Numbered from the stretch's first letter, positions 8,700 to 18,370 are shown. The stretch is 59,620 nt of DNA from Candidatus Poribacteria bacterium (GCA_022821495.1 JAJEDN010000048.1:1-59620); one strand, 5' to 3'. The notes: generated from the letters alone by a model not told the origin. Translations and numbers: made by a program.

Positions 8700-9611
8700 A
8701 TGCAAACCAACCACCCGTACAAGACATCGCGCGGGATGAGCGACTACCAATTGAAGATGGCATTTATCATGCCCACCATGACTTTGCTCATCTTGATGAA
8801 CATCTTTCCGCTGCTCTGGTCGCTCTACTTAAGTTTCCATCGCTACAAAGCCTCAATGCCCGCAGCCCCAAGATTTATCGGGGTGCGTAACTACGCACGC
8901 CTACTTCAAGATCCAGAGATATGGGGATATTTTCAAACCACTGCTTATTTTGTCTTTTTAGCGGTGGCAGCGCAGTTCTTTATCGGGTTCGGGTTGGCAC
9001 TCCTCCTGAATCGCGAGTTTCGGTATAAAGGCTTCATTACAACACTCCTCCTACTCCCGATGATGCTATCTCCGGTGGTTGTCGGGCTCTTTTGGCGGTT
9101 TATTCTTTTCTCAGACAACTCTGGATTGTTGAACTTTTTCCTGAGTCCGGTGCTGAAATCTCCTATCGGTTGGACGACCAATCCCAAAGTGGCAATGTTA
9201 GCCGTTGTTATTGTGGATACGTGGATGTGGTCGCCATTCATGATGCTGATTGCGCTGGCAGGTTTGAGTGCCGTTCCGAAATATCTCTATGAAGCCGCTG
9301 ATGTCGATAGAGCCTCCGCTTGGTTTAAGTTTCGGTGGATTACGCTGCCACTCGTATCACCGCTGCTGCTCATCGCACTCCTGTTCCGAACAATGGATGC
9401 TTTCAAGATGTTTGACATCGTCTATGTCCTGACTCGGGAAGGCGGACCCGGCACTGCCACAGAGACGGTATCAATGAACCTCTATAAACTCGCCTTTCGC
9501 AACTATAACACCGGCAAAGCGTGCGCGATGGCATACATCCTGCTCATTATTATCGTTGCACTGAGCAATATCTACGTGAAATATCTCAATCGCGTTAAGG
9601 GAGAAGCATAA
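8700..9611 (+). CDS. Sugar ABC transporter permease, MalF/UgpA-type
   Basis: This 303-residue inner-membrane permease pairs with the next gene to form the channel of a carbohydrate importer. I start it at ATG 8700 because the 42 in-frame residues upstream are encoded by a GGAAG/CTTCC repeat; ATG 8736 is another option. There are six hydrophobic segments. The EAA loop that contacts the ATPase is visible as YEAADVDRASAWFKFRWITLPLVSP, with the family's E-A-A-x3-G-A variant D-V-D-R-A. Length is normal. It lies six bases before the second permease. Confidence 0.88.
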   Translation: MQTNHPYKTSRGMSDYQLKMAFIMPTMTLLILMNIFPLLWSLYLSFHRYKASMPAAPRFIGVRNYARLLQDPEIWGYFQTTAYFVFLAVAAQFFIGFGLALLLNREFRYKGFITTLLLLPMMLSPVVVGLFWRFILFSDNSGLLNFFLSPVLKSPIGWTTNPKVAMLAVVIVDTWMWSPFMMLIALAGLSAVPKYLYEAADVDRASAWFKFRWITLPLVSPLLLIALLFRTMDAFKMFDIVYVLTREGGPGTATETVSMNLYKLAFRNYNTGKACAMAYILLIIIVALSNIYVKYLNRVKGEA

Positions 9612-9616
9612 GGAAA

Positions 9617-10819
9617 ATGCAGGGTCGGAAAAATTTTTGGCACTATCTCATAATTATATTCATTGCCGTTGCTGTGATTATCTATATCGCCCCGATTTAT
9701 TGGATTTTAGCAACGTCTCTGAAAGGTTTCGCTGATATTGCTACGAAACTTCCCAAATTCGTTTTTAAAATATCGCTGGAAAACTATCAGAAATTAATGC
9801 CTTCAGAAGGGGTACCGGGTGTAACGTATCTCTTTCTGGCAGAGGTGTCTATAGGATTAATCCTATTTGGTGTTTTTTCTCTGTTTAAGGTGAAGTTACC
9901 TCGCTACCTCGATCTGGTCTGGAATAGCATTTTTGTTTTAACCTGTCTCTATAGTTTTCTGAGTTTGCCGCCGATGCAGAGTCGCCTCCAAACGGATGCC
10001 CGATTCAATTTTCTGCTACTGATCGTCTGCACAATTATCGCCTATTTGTTGATTGTCCCACTAAAGAAGACAGGCGGCATCGTTTCACAAACTGAAAAGA
10101 AACGCCGACTGACTTTTGTGTTACCCAGCGTTTTTGGAACGATCGCTATTTGTGTGGCTTTGGCTAATGGTGGATCCAAGTATTTCTACCAATTGCTCAA
10201 TAGTATCATCATTGGGGGCGGTAGCACAATTCTTGCTGTCGGGCTTGGGACGCTCGCGGCTTACGCCTTTTCCCGATTTGACGTAGCCGGTAAAGATGAC
10301 CTACTCTTTTTTATTCTTAGTACACGGATGTTACCGCCTGTCGTTGTTGTCATCCCGATCTATCTAATGTATAGCCAACTTGGGTTGCGCGATACACACT
10401 TCGGCTTGATTCTGCTCTATACCACCTTTAATGTTTCGTTTGCAGTATGGCTCATGAAGGGATTCATCGATGAAATTCCGAAAGAGTATGAGGACGCTGC
10501 GCTCGTTGACGGCTACTCTCGATTCCAAACCTTTGTGAAAGTGATTTTACCGCAATCCGTGACAGGTATCGCAGCGACCGCAGTATTTTGTCTGATTACA
10601 GCGTGGAATGAGTTTGCCTTTGCTTTGGTGCTCACGGAAGTCGGTGGCAAAGCCGTAACCGCACCGCCCTCAATTACGAGTGCAACCGGGTCCGCAGGCA
10701 TGGATTGGGGAAAGATCGCTGCATCGACATTTGTTTTCCTGCTCCCCGTCGCTGTTTTTACTTTCCTAATGCGAGGACACTTACTCAGAGGCGTTACATT
10801 TGGCGCGGTGAAAAAGTGA
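9617..10819 (+). CDS. Sugar ABC transporter permease, MalG/UgpE-type, with extra membrane block
   Basis: This 400-residue inner-membrane permease is the partner of the preceding one. The C-terminal part is typical of the MalG group, with AYAFSRFDVAGKDDLLFF, then EIPKEYEDAALVDGYSRFQTFVKVILPQ (the EAA loop, around residues 283-310). The family is usually about 280 residues long. The extra ~120 residues, roughly 70-190, hold three or four more hydrophobic segments (VSIGLILFGVFSLF, NSIFVLTCLYSFLSL, FNFLLLIVCTIIAYLLIV) between the first helix and the core. The reading frame stays open through this block, so it looks like a real insertion. Confidence 0.85.
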   Translation: MQGRKNFWHYLIIIFIAVAVIIYIAPIYWILATSLKGFADIATKLPKFVFKISLENYQKLMPSEGVPGVTYLFLAEVSIGLILFGVFSLFKVKLPRYLDLVWNSIFVLTCLYSFLSLPPMQSRLQTDARFNFLLLIVCTIIAYLLIVPLKKTGGIVSQTEKKRRLTFVLPSVFGTIAICVALANGGSKYFYQLLNSIIIGGGSTILAVGLGTLAAYAFSRFDVAGKDDLLFFILSTRMLPPVVVVIPIYLMYSQLGLRDTHFGLILLYTTFNVSFAVWLMKGFIDEIPKEYEDAALVDGYSRFQTFVKVILPQSVTGIAATAVFCLITAWNEFAFALVLTEVGGKAVTAPPSITSATGSAGMDWGKIAASTFVFLLPVAVFTFLMRGHLLRGVTFGAVKK

Positions 10820-10967
10820 TAAAAGTAGTAGGCGCGCACCGCGTGCCGTGAACAAATTTATAGACATTGAGAACTTTGTGGATTTTCAGATAGAAATGAT
10901 GCTAAAATACATACAACTTAGGGAAATAGCGTTAAGTCCGAAATAACGATGAATGGAGGTTCTTAAA

Positions 10968-12365
10968 ATGAACAGACCAGCACTACCCCTCACTGACCAA
11001 CAGATGCGGGATTTCATCATCAACGGATACATCAAGGTAAAGACCGATTTCCCGTCAAGCTTTCACGAAAACGTTTACGAACAACTCGATGCAATGTTTG
11101 AACAAACGGGCAATTTGGGAAACAACGTCCTGCCGCTCATCCCTGAGATGCAGGAGGTTTTTGACCATCCTATCGTCCACGGCGCAATGCAGGGTGTACT
11201 CGGCTCGGACTACGTCATGCACCCACATCGTTATTGCCACCACAACCCTGAAGGGAGCGATGGACAGGGTTTCCATAAGGATACTTACGAAGGCGACGAA
11301 CAGATCCGTCGGCATAGGTGCCGTTGGACGATGGGGTTCTATTATCCGCAAGATGTCACCGAAGATATGGGACCTACCGCCGTGTTACCCGGTTCCCAGT
11401 ATTACGAGACCGGCGAAAGTGCACACCAGCAGCCTGACCTCTCACTTTGTGGTGAGGCGGGAACTGTGACAATCGTTCACTACGACTTATGGCATCGCGC
11501 AACGCCGAATCGGAGCGACAAAAAACGGTACATGGTAAAATTCCTTTTCTCCCGACTCGGTGAGCCACAAACCCCTGAATGGAAAAGCGATACTGCTAAC
11601 TGGCAGAACGGTGCAGAACTTGAGCACCCAGAATTGTGGGAATCGTTATGGGACTGGTATTATGGCAAACAGAACGGTGCCGCCAATGGCGTTTCGCACG
11701 CCGAGGTCGACACCCTCACCGAAACTTTAGATAGCGATAACGAAAGAAAAAGGCTAAACGCTGCCTATCGCTTAGGACGGATCGGTGCCGATGCTGTGCC
11801 TACACTGAAGCAAGCGTTACACGGTAAATCTGATGCAATCCGAAACTACGCAGGATATGCGTTGAGTCTCACTGGCGCACCCGCGGTTCCAACACTCATT
11901 GACGCATTACAAGCGACAAATGATGCCGTCCGTGGCACCGCTGCGTACGCCTTAGCGGACATGGGCAAAACCGCACAAGAGGCGATACCTCCGTTAACTC
12001 ACACCGCACAAGATGCTTCTGAATGGGTCCGACGACACGCCACCGAGGCATTGGGACTCATCGGACAACAAGTTTCTGACGAGATGGATCTGTCCGAGAC
12101 CGTTCAGGTCTTAACAAACGGATTGGGTGATGACTATTACTGGGTCCGTGATAATGCCGCCCGTGCCTTGGCGAAATTAGGCACACGCGCTGAATCGGCA
12201 ATCCCTACGCTGGTTGAGCAACTTGAAGACGAGAACCGATATGTCCGATTCCACGCCGCGTTGGCACTAAAGCAGATTAAGACCCCCGAAGCACAGGACG
12301 CGCTCTTCAATCACCTGTTTACTTCGCGGTGGTGTGCGATAACAACACGCGGGGCACCGTTTTAG
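10968..12365 (+). CDS. Phytanoyl-CoA dioxygenase (PhyH) fused to HEAT repeats, copy 1
   Basis: This 465-residue protein is predicted to be a non-haem Fe(II)/2-oxoglutarate oxygenase acting on an unknown substrate. The start at 10968 has GGAGG upstream. Residues 1-235 are PhyH-like, with the metal ligands H-x-D in GFHKDTYEGDEQIRRH and the distal His in VHYDLWHRATPNRSDKKRY, followed by the Arg that would hold 2-oxoglutarate. From about 250 to 450 there are five or six HEAT/PBS-lyase repeats (YRLGRIGADAVPTLKQAL, YALADMGKTAQEAIPPL, RALAKLGTRAESAIPTL). The gene follows the sugar transporter and is followed by a close paralogue, so a role in metabolising the imported compound is possible. Confidence 0.87.
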   Translation: MNRPALPLTDQQMRDFIINGYIKVKTDFPSSFHENVYEQLDAMFEQTGNLGNNVLPLIPEMQEVFDHPIVHGAMQGVLGSDYVMHPHRYCHHNPEGSDGQGFHKDTYEGDEQIRRHRCRWTMGFYYPQDVTEDMGPTAVLPGSQYYETGESAHQQPDLSLCGEAGTVTIVHYDLWHRATPNRSDKKRYMVKFLFSRLGEPQTPEWKSDTANWQNGAELEHPELWESLWDWYYGKQNGAANGVSHAEVDTLTETLDSDNERKRLNAAYRLGRIGADAVPTLKQALHGKSDAIRNYAGYALSLTGAPAVPTLIDALQATNDAVRGTAAYALADMGKTAQEAIPPLTHTAQDASEWVRRHATEALGLIGQQVSDEMDLSETVQVLTNGLGDDYYWVRDNAARALAKLGTRAESAIPTLVEQLEDENRYVRFHAALALKQIKTPEAQDALFNHLFTSRWCAITTRGAPF

Positions 12366-12432
12366 AGAACACCCCTTAAATGTCTGATAGCATTTGACGC
12401 CTTGGCACAAGGAATAGAGGAGGGCGCGCAAG

Positions 12433-13839
12433 ATGAACAAACCAACACTGAAACTCACCGATGAACAAATGCGGGGTTTTATCGTCAACGGCTATGTCAA
12501 AGTGAAAACCGATTTTCCAGCAAGTTTTCATGAGAATATTCGCCAGCAAGTGGATACAATGTTTGAGGAAACCGGGAATTTAGGGAACAATCTCCTGCCA
12601 GCCATCCCTGAAATTCAAGAAGTTTTTGACAATCCGGTTGTTCACGGTGCTATGCAAGGCGTACTCGGTTCAGAATACGTCATGCATCCACACCGATACT
12701 GTCATTTCAATCAACAGGGCAGCGAGGGACAGAATTTTCATAAAGATAGTTATGCAGGAGACGAACAGATTCGACGACACCGATGTCGTTGGACGATGGC
12801 GTTCTATTATCCGCAGGATGTCACAGAGGATATGGGACCTACTGCTGTCCTACCCGGCTCACAGTATTACGAGACGGGTGAAAGTGCACACCAGCAACCT
12901 GAAGTCGCACTCTGTGGCGAAGCCGGCACTGTGACGATTGTCCACTACGATTTGTGGCACCGCGCAATGCCGAATCGAAGCGACAAAAAGCGATATATGC
13001 TGAAGTTCCTCTTTATCCGACTTGATGAGCCACAAACGCCTTTATGGAAGAATGATAGCGACAACTGGCACACCCTCGGCAACGGCGAAGAATCCGAGCA
13101 TCCAGAACTGTGGGAGTCGGTATGGGATTGGTACTCCGGCAAACACAACGGCACTGCCAACGGCGTTTCTCACGATGAAGTGGATACCCTCATTGAAACC
13201 TTAGACAATGATAACGAAAAAGATAGGCTAAACGCCGCTTATCGGTTGGGGCGCGTCGGTGCCGATGCTGTGCCTGCCTTGAAGCAGATGTTACATAGCA
13301 CATCCGCGACTATCCGCGAGTATGCCGGATACGCTTTAAGCCTCACCGGTACACCTGCTGTTCCGACGCTCGTTGACGCACTGCAAGCGACAGACGATTC
13401 AGTACGCGCAAGTGCAGCGTTCGCCTTGGCGGATATGGGGAAAGCCGCGCAAGAAGCAATACCTGCGTTAATGCACGCTGCACAAGAACCTTCCGAATCC
13501 GTCCGACGGCACGCTACAGAGGGGCTTGGACTTATCGGACAGCTGGTGTCCGAGGATATAGATTTATCTGAGACTGTACAAGTCTTGACAACTGGGTTGA
13601 GCGATGACTATTTTCCTGTTCGCGATAACGCTGCCCGCGCCTTAGCAAAATTAGGAGCAATTGCTGAACCGGCGATCCCCGCGCTCGTCGCGCAACTTGA
13701 AGATGAGGATCGATACGTTCGTTTCCACGCCGCAGTGGCCTTAAAGCAGATTGGAACACCGAAGGCACAAGATGCTCTCTTCAACCATCTCTTTACCTCG
13801 CGATGGTGCGCATTAACAACACGAGGAACACCGTATTAG
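12433..13839 (+). CDS. Phytanoyl-CoA dioxygenase (PhyH) fused to HEAT repeats, copy 2
   Basis: This 468-residue protein has the same architecture as the gene before it and most residues are identical, so the pair is a tandem duplication. The HKDSYAGDEQIRRH and VHYDLWHRAMPNRSDKKRY metal and co-substrate motifs are intact, as are the C-terminal HEAT repeats, and both copies end in a LFNHLFTSRWCALTTRG-type tail. GAGGAGG lies upstream of the ATG. Differences are spread over the whole length and are mostly conservative, which suggests both copies are kept functional. A MITE-like element follows directly after the stop codon. Confidence 0.87.
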   Translation: MNKPTLKLTDEQMRGFIVNGYVKVKTDFPASFHENIRQQVDTMFEETGNLGNNLLPAIPEIQEVFDNPVVHGAMQGVLGSEYVMHPHRYCHFNQQGSEGQNFHKDSYAGDEQIRRHRCRWTMAFYYPQDVTEDMGPTAVLPGSQYYETGESAHQQPEVALCGEAGTVTIVHYDLWHRAMPNRSDKKRYMLKFLFIRLDEPQTPLWKNDSDNWHTLGNGEESEHPELWESVWDWYSGKHNGTANGVSHDEVDTLIETLDNDNEKDRLNAAYRLGRVGADAVPALKQMLHSTSATIREYAGYALSLTGTPAVPTLVDALQATDDSVRASAAFALADMGKAAQEAIPALMHAAQEPSESVRRHATEGLGLIGQLVSEDIDLSETVQVLTTGLSDDYFPVRDNAARALAKLGAIAEPAIPALVAQLEDEDRYVRFHAAVALKQIGTPKAQDALFNHLFTSRWCALTTRGTPY

Positions 13840-13850
13840 TGCATATCTTA

Positions 13851-13986
13851 GGACTTACGCATTACCTCTTAAAGTCCCCCTGATAAGGGGGGTTAGGGGG
13901 GTTATCTTCGTAAAAGTGTTCATTTATTTTGGGATTTTACTATAAAACTAAAAATCTACCATCGCGTGCTAAGTTTGCGTAAGCCC
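13851..13986. mobile_element. MITE-like element, copy 1 (GGACTTACGCA inverted ends)
   Basis: The element starts GGACTTACGCA and ends TGCGTAAGCCC, which are inverted repeats with one mismatch. Inside it has the AAAGTCCCCCTGATAAGGGG core of the dispersed repeat. The same ends and core occur in reverse orientation at 52818-52933. It is 136 bases, has no coding capacity, and sits between two convergent genes. Confidence 0.65.
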
Positions 13987-13993
13987 TGAATAT

Positions 13994-14827
13994 CTATTGT
14001 TTATCCTTCACACACCGGAACCCGCGGAAGACGCTGGAGTAGCTTTGCGGTCCCCAGTCCCGGTAGGCGACACGTAGGAACAATCCGTTATCGCTCCAGC
14101 AGCCGCCACGTAACACACGTTCCTTCTCCTGCACTTTTTTGAAATCGCTGATAGTCGCTTGGCGTTTTCCTTTTGAAAATGGATTTTCTCGCGGGGAGGT
14201 CGCATAGAAATTGGGATCGTATTCATCAAGGCACCACTCGGAGATATTGCCTGCCATATCGTATAAGCCGTAGCCGTTGGGTGGGTACTGCCCGACAGCG
14301 ATCGGAGCGTTGAAATGTCGGGTATAGTTTGCGAGTGATGCGTCCATCGTATCGCCGGATGGATATGCCTTCCCGACGAGACCGCCGCGTGCCGCTTTCT
14401 CCCACTCCGCCTCTGTCGGTAACCGTTTGCCTGCCCATTCTGCGTAAGCCATGGCTGCGTACCAACTCACATAAACGACAGGGTGGTCAGCTTTGTCTTC
14501 GGGGAAGTCGTTTCCCTCCCAAAGTCGGAGGTATGTACCGTCGTGATATTCCACCGCAATGTTACCTTTTTGCCATTCCGGATTTGCATCGACAAAAACT
14601 TTGTATTGTGCGTTCGTCACTTCATAGATGTCCATATAGAACGCATCAAGATGAACGGTATGCACTGGACGTTCATTGTTTTTCCCAGTGTGACTCCCCA
14701 TTTCAAACTCACCTGCAGGGATTAGCACCATACCTTCATGGTGATCATCTGCGGAGGGAATGTGTTGTGTGCCACAGACCCACAAAACGGTAAGGATTAG
14801 GATGCTGACGATTCCTTTTTGAGTCAT
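13994..14827 (-). CDS. Secreted formylglycine-generating-enzyme/SUMF1-like protein
   Basis: This 277-residue protein has an N-terminal signal peptide (MTQKGIVSILILTVLWVCG) and an FGE-sulfatase domain covering nearly all the rest. Family motifs are clear: MVLIPAGEFEMGS, YEVTNAQYKVFV, HPVVYVSWYAAMAYAEWAGKRLPTEAEWEKAARGG, GLYDMAGNISEWCLDEY and RVLRGGCWSDNGLFLRVAYRD with GFRCV at the end. True FGE enzymes have two active cysteines spaced by four residues after the RGG motif. Here only the GGCW cysteine is present, so the protein may be a non-catalytic or differently acting family member. No sulfatase gene is adjacent. Confidence 0.82.
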   Translation of the reverse strand: MTQKGIVSILILTVLWVCGTQHIPSADDHHEGMVLIPAGEFEMGSHTGKNNERPVHTVHLDAFYMDIYEVTNAQYKVFVDANPEWQKGNIAVEYHDGTYLRLWEGNDFPEDKADHPVVYVSWYAAMAYAEWAGKRLPTEAEWEKAARGGLVGKAYPSGDTMDASLANYTRHFNAPIAVGQYPPNGYGLYDMAGNISEWCLDEYDPNFYATSPRENPFSKGKRQATISDFKKVQEKERVLRGGCWSDNGLFLRVAYRDWGPQSYSSVFRGFRCVKDKQ

Positions 14828-15211
14828 TGTGTATAATCCGAGTTGCTACCTTTATTCAAAGAGCTGCTTTATACTTGTTGTGATAAGAAACAAAAATGCT
14901 TCTGTAAAGTATTTAAAAAACACTTGAACGAGTTGAAATATCCCATGGATTTACGAATGGCGACTTGGGTTATCATAGGTCGATTTTGAATATTATTTAA
15001 TATTAAAACTGATTAAGTCTGAATATAACTCTATACTATACGATATTTTAAGACAAAAAGCAAATTATATCGATAAAAATCGCTAATTTCGCTTGAAAAT
15101 ACCTTTGTGGGTCTCACTGTGTGATGCAGACAAGGAAAATAACACTTTTATTTCAAGGTAGCAATTTGGGTGATGTATAACTTCTTTCGTGTCTATCGGT
15201 TTGTGGATGGA
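14828..15211. other. AT-rich intergenic region
   Basis: These 384 bases lie upstream of the FGE-like gene and downstream of the broken DMT gene. They are AT-rich and hold no open frame worth calling, no tRNA and no strong hairpin. The promoter of the FGE-like gene must be in here but I could not fix its boxes. Confidence 0.5.
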
Positions 15212-16265
15212 TTAAGGCTGTCTATTCACAAGATAGATTCCTATTGCTACCAATCCAGTGCCTGACAACAAACCGAAGGTCAGTTGATCACCTAAAAACA
15301 GATGGCTAAACAAAACACCCGACATCGGCATCAGGAAGGAGAAGACAACCAATTTGCTCGCCTTGTATTTTCTGAGTGTCCATGTCAACCCTAAAAAGCA
15401 GAAACCTGTTATAATCCAGCCCTGATAGATGAGCCCAACACCGCTTGTTAGTGTCCATTCAATCGGTTTCTCGTTCTCAAAGATGCGGCCCAGGATGTAG
15501 AAGCAAGGGATGTTTAAACCTAAGAGCCAGACAAGGAGTCGATAGGGGTGGATCTCTTGAACAAACACCTTTGTCAACGTAATACGAAGTCCCAAGAAAC
15601 CTGCACTGAGGAGTACGATGAGATCGCCGATGAGAGATCCTGTAGAAAGACCTTGTAGATTTGGCACGATGGCGAGAAACACCCCACAGAATGCGGTGAG
15701 AACCAACGGTTTTCGTCACCGTGAGCCGATCATTTGGCAGCCAGAAGTGTCCAAACAGGACTGTGAAAAACGGGTAAAGACTAAAAAAAATAGTTGAACG
15801 CGAGGCTGTTGTGAGTTGGGTACCGATGTTCAACGTAATTGTATGCAGCGTATAGAGGGCAGCGATCAGCAACAGCCGGCGGAATTCCTCAAAACGCAGC
15901 CGCATTGACATCCCCAAACAAAGCCCTAATCCGCCAACGGCGATAAGTCCTAATATACAACGAAGGAGTGCCATTTTTAGCGGTGGGATGCCTTGTAGAC
16001 CAAGTTTAACGGCAAATGCGCCGCCACCTATGAGAGAAACGATGAGCAACATAAAGGCAATGATCTTGCCGGATGGGTCCTCGTTCCTAAATTCTTTTTC
16101 AAGCATAAATGTAAATAAGTCCCGAAAAGAGAGTCCAAACTCTGATTTTGTGGTATATTTATTCTGCGTTGTGGTATCCGAAGCTTGTGAAGTGATATTG
16201 ATTTTACTGAGGATACTGTATCTATCATTGTTGGTGAAGAAAAAATCGTTCTGGTTTTTTGACAT
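15212..16265 (-). pseudogene. DMT/EamA-family transporter with frameshift
   Basis: Two overlapping minus-strand frames together make one EamA-type exporter. The first frame runs to DRLTVTKT and then loses all similarity to a membrane protein; the second frame takes over with VLTAFCGVFLAIVPN and runs through the second set of helices to GLVAIGIYLVNRQP. The join is near 15705-15715, where one extra base in AAAACCGTTGG would explain the shift. The start is uncertain: ATG 16265 or ATG 16106, the second being closer to where the first helix normally begins. It may be a true pseudogene or a sequencing error; ten helices are recoverable across both frames. Confidence 0.7.
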
Positions 16266-16426
16266 TTTTTCGGATTTATGTGATACTTTGCAATAATTGT
16301 AGCACAAACTTTCCTGTTTCTGCTACAAGAACTGTGAGGTGCCCTTTGGAAGAAAGACCGCTTATCGAACTCACATCATTTATTATCAAACTGGCGTTAT
16401 AGTAAAAAGGAAAGCAGAAATTAAGC

Positions 16427-17587
16427 ATGAAAATAAAAAGAATCATAATATTCGCACTTGCTTTAATAAGCATCGGTTTGACTGTCGGGCTTTTCAGTTG
16501 TAATAGAATCGTCTCGGTAGTATCTGATGGCGAAGGAACTCAGACGATGGACGAAGAGATTCCTATTGGTGTTGTCGTCGCACTGACAGGGAAATACGCC
16601 GAACCGTATGGCTTTCCAATGCAACGCGGTTTTGAATTGGCACGAGACGAAATTAACAGGCGTGGAGACGTGAATCTCAGGTTTATCACTGTGGACGATC
16701 AGAGCACCGCAGCCGGAGCAAAGGCAGCTGTACAGCAACTGGTTAATCAAGGTGTACCTGCTATCGTCGGACTTGCTATCTCGACGCACCTTAAAGAGGC
16801 GGCTCCAGTTGCACAGGAAAATCGGGTCATAGCTTTCAGTTCGGTCTCCTCCGCTGCGGGTTTGAGCGCGATTGGCAATTTTATCTTCCGCACCAGTCTC
16901 GCTACAGATATAAGCATTCCGCTTGGGGTGATGGCGACTCAGCAGAAAATTGGCTATCAAAAGGTCGCGACGATCTATGATGCCATCGATGTCTACGCCA
17001 GAAGTAGCAATGAAGTGTTAAAAACGGTACTTGAGGCAAACGGGGTTGAGATTCTAACCCAGGAGACCTTCAAAACCGACGATACCGATTTTTCTCAGCA
17101 ATTAAAGAATATCATGGCGGTGGAGCCGGACGCCCTCTTTATTTCCGCACTCTCACAAGAAATAGCGCGGATTGTCGCCCAGACATCCGAGGTGGGTTTT
17201 CCTGATACGATTCACGTTATTTCGCCTGATTTAACCATGGATGAAGTCCAAAAGGCGGGCGATGGTGCTGAAGGGACAATCGGTTTTATCGGATGGTCGA
17301 GTATATCTGACGCTCCGGGAAACCAAACCTTTATTGAAAATTATCGAGCGAAATACGGTATTGAACCTGAGCCGTGGGCGGCACAGTCGTATGTGACGCT
17401 CAATGTTCTTGCGAATGCAATTAAGGTAGCACAATCGGCAGATTCGACCGCCATTCGAGACGCACTCGCACAGACGAAGGATTTACCCACTATTTTAGGC
17501 AATTTCTCTTTTAACGCTGACGGGGACGCACTGTATGACCAGATTGTCTTGGTCGTTAAGGACGGAGAATTTCAGGTTTTTGAATAA
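16427..17587 (+). CDS. Branched-chain amino acid-type ABC binding lipoprotein
   Basis: This 386-residue periplasmic-binding-protein (Peripla_BP_6/LivJ-type) would bind an amino acid, urea or similar small ligand at the cell surface. Residues 1-25 form a lipoprotein signal ending in the lipobox L-F-S-C. The first domain starts IPIGVVVALTGKYAEPYGFPMQRGFELARDEINRRG and the hinge region contains QLVNQGVPAIVGLAISTHLKEAAPVAQENRV. Length is normal. It has no permease or ATPase genes beside it, which makes it an orphan binding protein; such orphans can also be sensors for signalling proteins. Confidence 0.85.
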   Translation: MKIKRIIIFALALISIGLTVGLFSCNRIVSVVSDGEGTQTMDEEIPIGVVVALTGKYAEPYGFPMQRGFELARDEINRRGDVNLRFITVDDQSTAAGAKAAVQQLVNQGVPAIVGLAISTHLKEAAPVAQENRVIAFSSVSSAAGLSAIGNFIFRTSLATDISIPLGVMATQQKIGYQKVATIYDAIDVYARSSNEVLKTVLEANGVEILTQETFKTDDTDFSQQLKNIMAVEPDALFISALSQEIARIVAQTSEVGFPDTIHVISPDLTMDEVQKAGDGAEGTIGFIGWSSISDAPGNQTFIENYRAKYGIEPEPWAAQSYVTLNVLANAIKVAQSADSTAIRDALAQTKDLPTILGNFSFNADGDALYDQIVLVVKDGEFQVFE

Positions 17588-17668
17588 TTTTTAGCGTCGT
17601 AATGATACTAAACTTTGGACAATTTTTGCGAATCTGTGTCTCGTACACTGAATTGAACAAAAACACCT

Positions 17669-18370
17669 TTATCTTCTCTTGAGTTGGCTCCACAGTGCGG
17701 TTAATTTGGCTTCTGGGATGATATCGAGTCCTGAGATGGTGAACGAATCGGCCCACGCCTGACCGACCCACTCGTTTGCGATGTTAATGCCCTCCATGAC
17801 AAAGCCGAGGATCTCAATTTTGTCGAAGTTGGCATCTTGGAACGCTGTACGGAATTTACCGTCTGCAAACAGCACGAAGTACCCCAAATTAAAGTGTAAT
17901 TCCATCTGTGTCAAGGTATCTGTTTCCCAACGGATGCGTGGCTCCCTGGAAAGCCGAAACCGAAAAGGATGGCTGTGTCCTTTACCGTCGAAACGTCTTG
18001 CTCTGATCTCATCGGGAAAAAAGATATAGAAGAATGGATCGTCTCCCGGAGTATCGGAGAAATGCTGTCCGACACAAAAACCGAAACGCGTTTTATCGCC
18101 GCCGAAATCGTTTATTTTGATTATGAAGTTCCTATAAGGTCCCGGGATTGCGGTGAATTGATAGAGTTCGTAGTCTATTTCCCATTCACGTTTCACCTCT
18201 ACGCGTAGAAACCCATCGTTTATTTTCCAGATGAAACGCTTTCCGACAGCATCCCATGCGTCTGGATTTTCGGTATCAAAATCGTCGTGCCACATCTCGG
18301 CGGATGCGGAGACGATGCAGCTGAGGAATGCGCAGAGGAGGATGAAGATGCTTAGGTTTTTGTGTGGCAT
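17669..18370 (-). CDS. Secreted protein with C-terminal K-L-x-[TA]-x-W motif, copy 1
   Basis: This 233-residue protein has a signal peptide (MPHKNLSIFILLCAFLSCIVSASA, cut after A-S-A). The mature part begins MWHDDFDTENPDAWDAVG and is rich in beta strands and aromatic residues, like a concanavalin-type (LamG/DUF1080) domain that reports a 'damaged or decorated' carbohydrate fold, although I cannot name the family. The start is 9 bases after the stop of the next gene upstream, so the two are likely co-transcribed. The last 15 residues (PEAKLTALWSQLKRR) match the tails of the proteins at 19210 and 58549. It is a paralogue of the 19210 protein. Confidence 0.7.
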   Translation of the reverse strand: MPHKNLSIFILLCAFLSCIVSASAEMWHDDFDTENPDAWDAVGKRFIWKINDGFLRVEVKREWEIDYELYQFTAIPGPYRNFIIKINDFGGDKTRFGFCVGQHFSDTPGDDPFFYIFFPDEIRARRFDGKGHSHPFRFRLSREPRIRWETDTLTQMELHFNLGYFVLFADGKFRTAFQDANFDKIEILGFVMEGINIANEWVGQAWADSFTISGLDIIPEAKLTALWSQLKRR

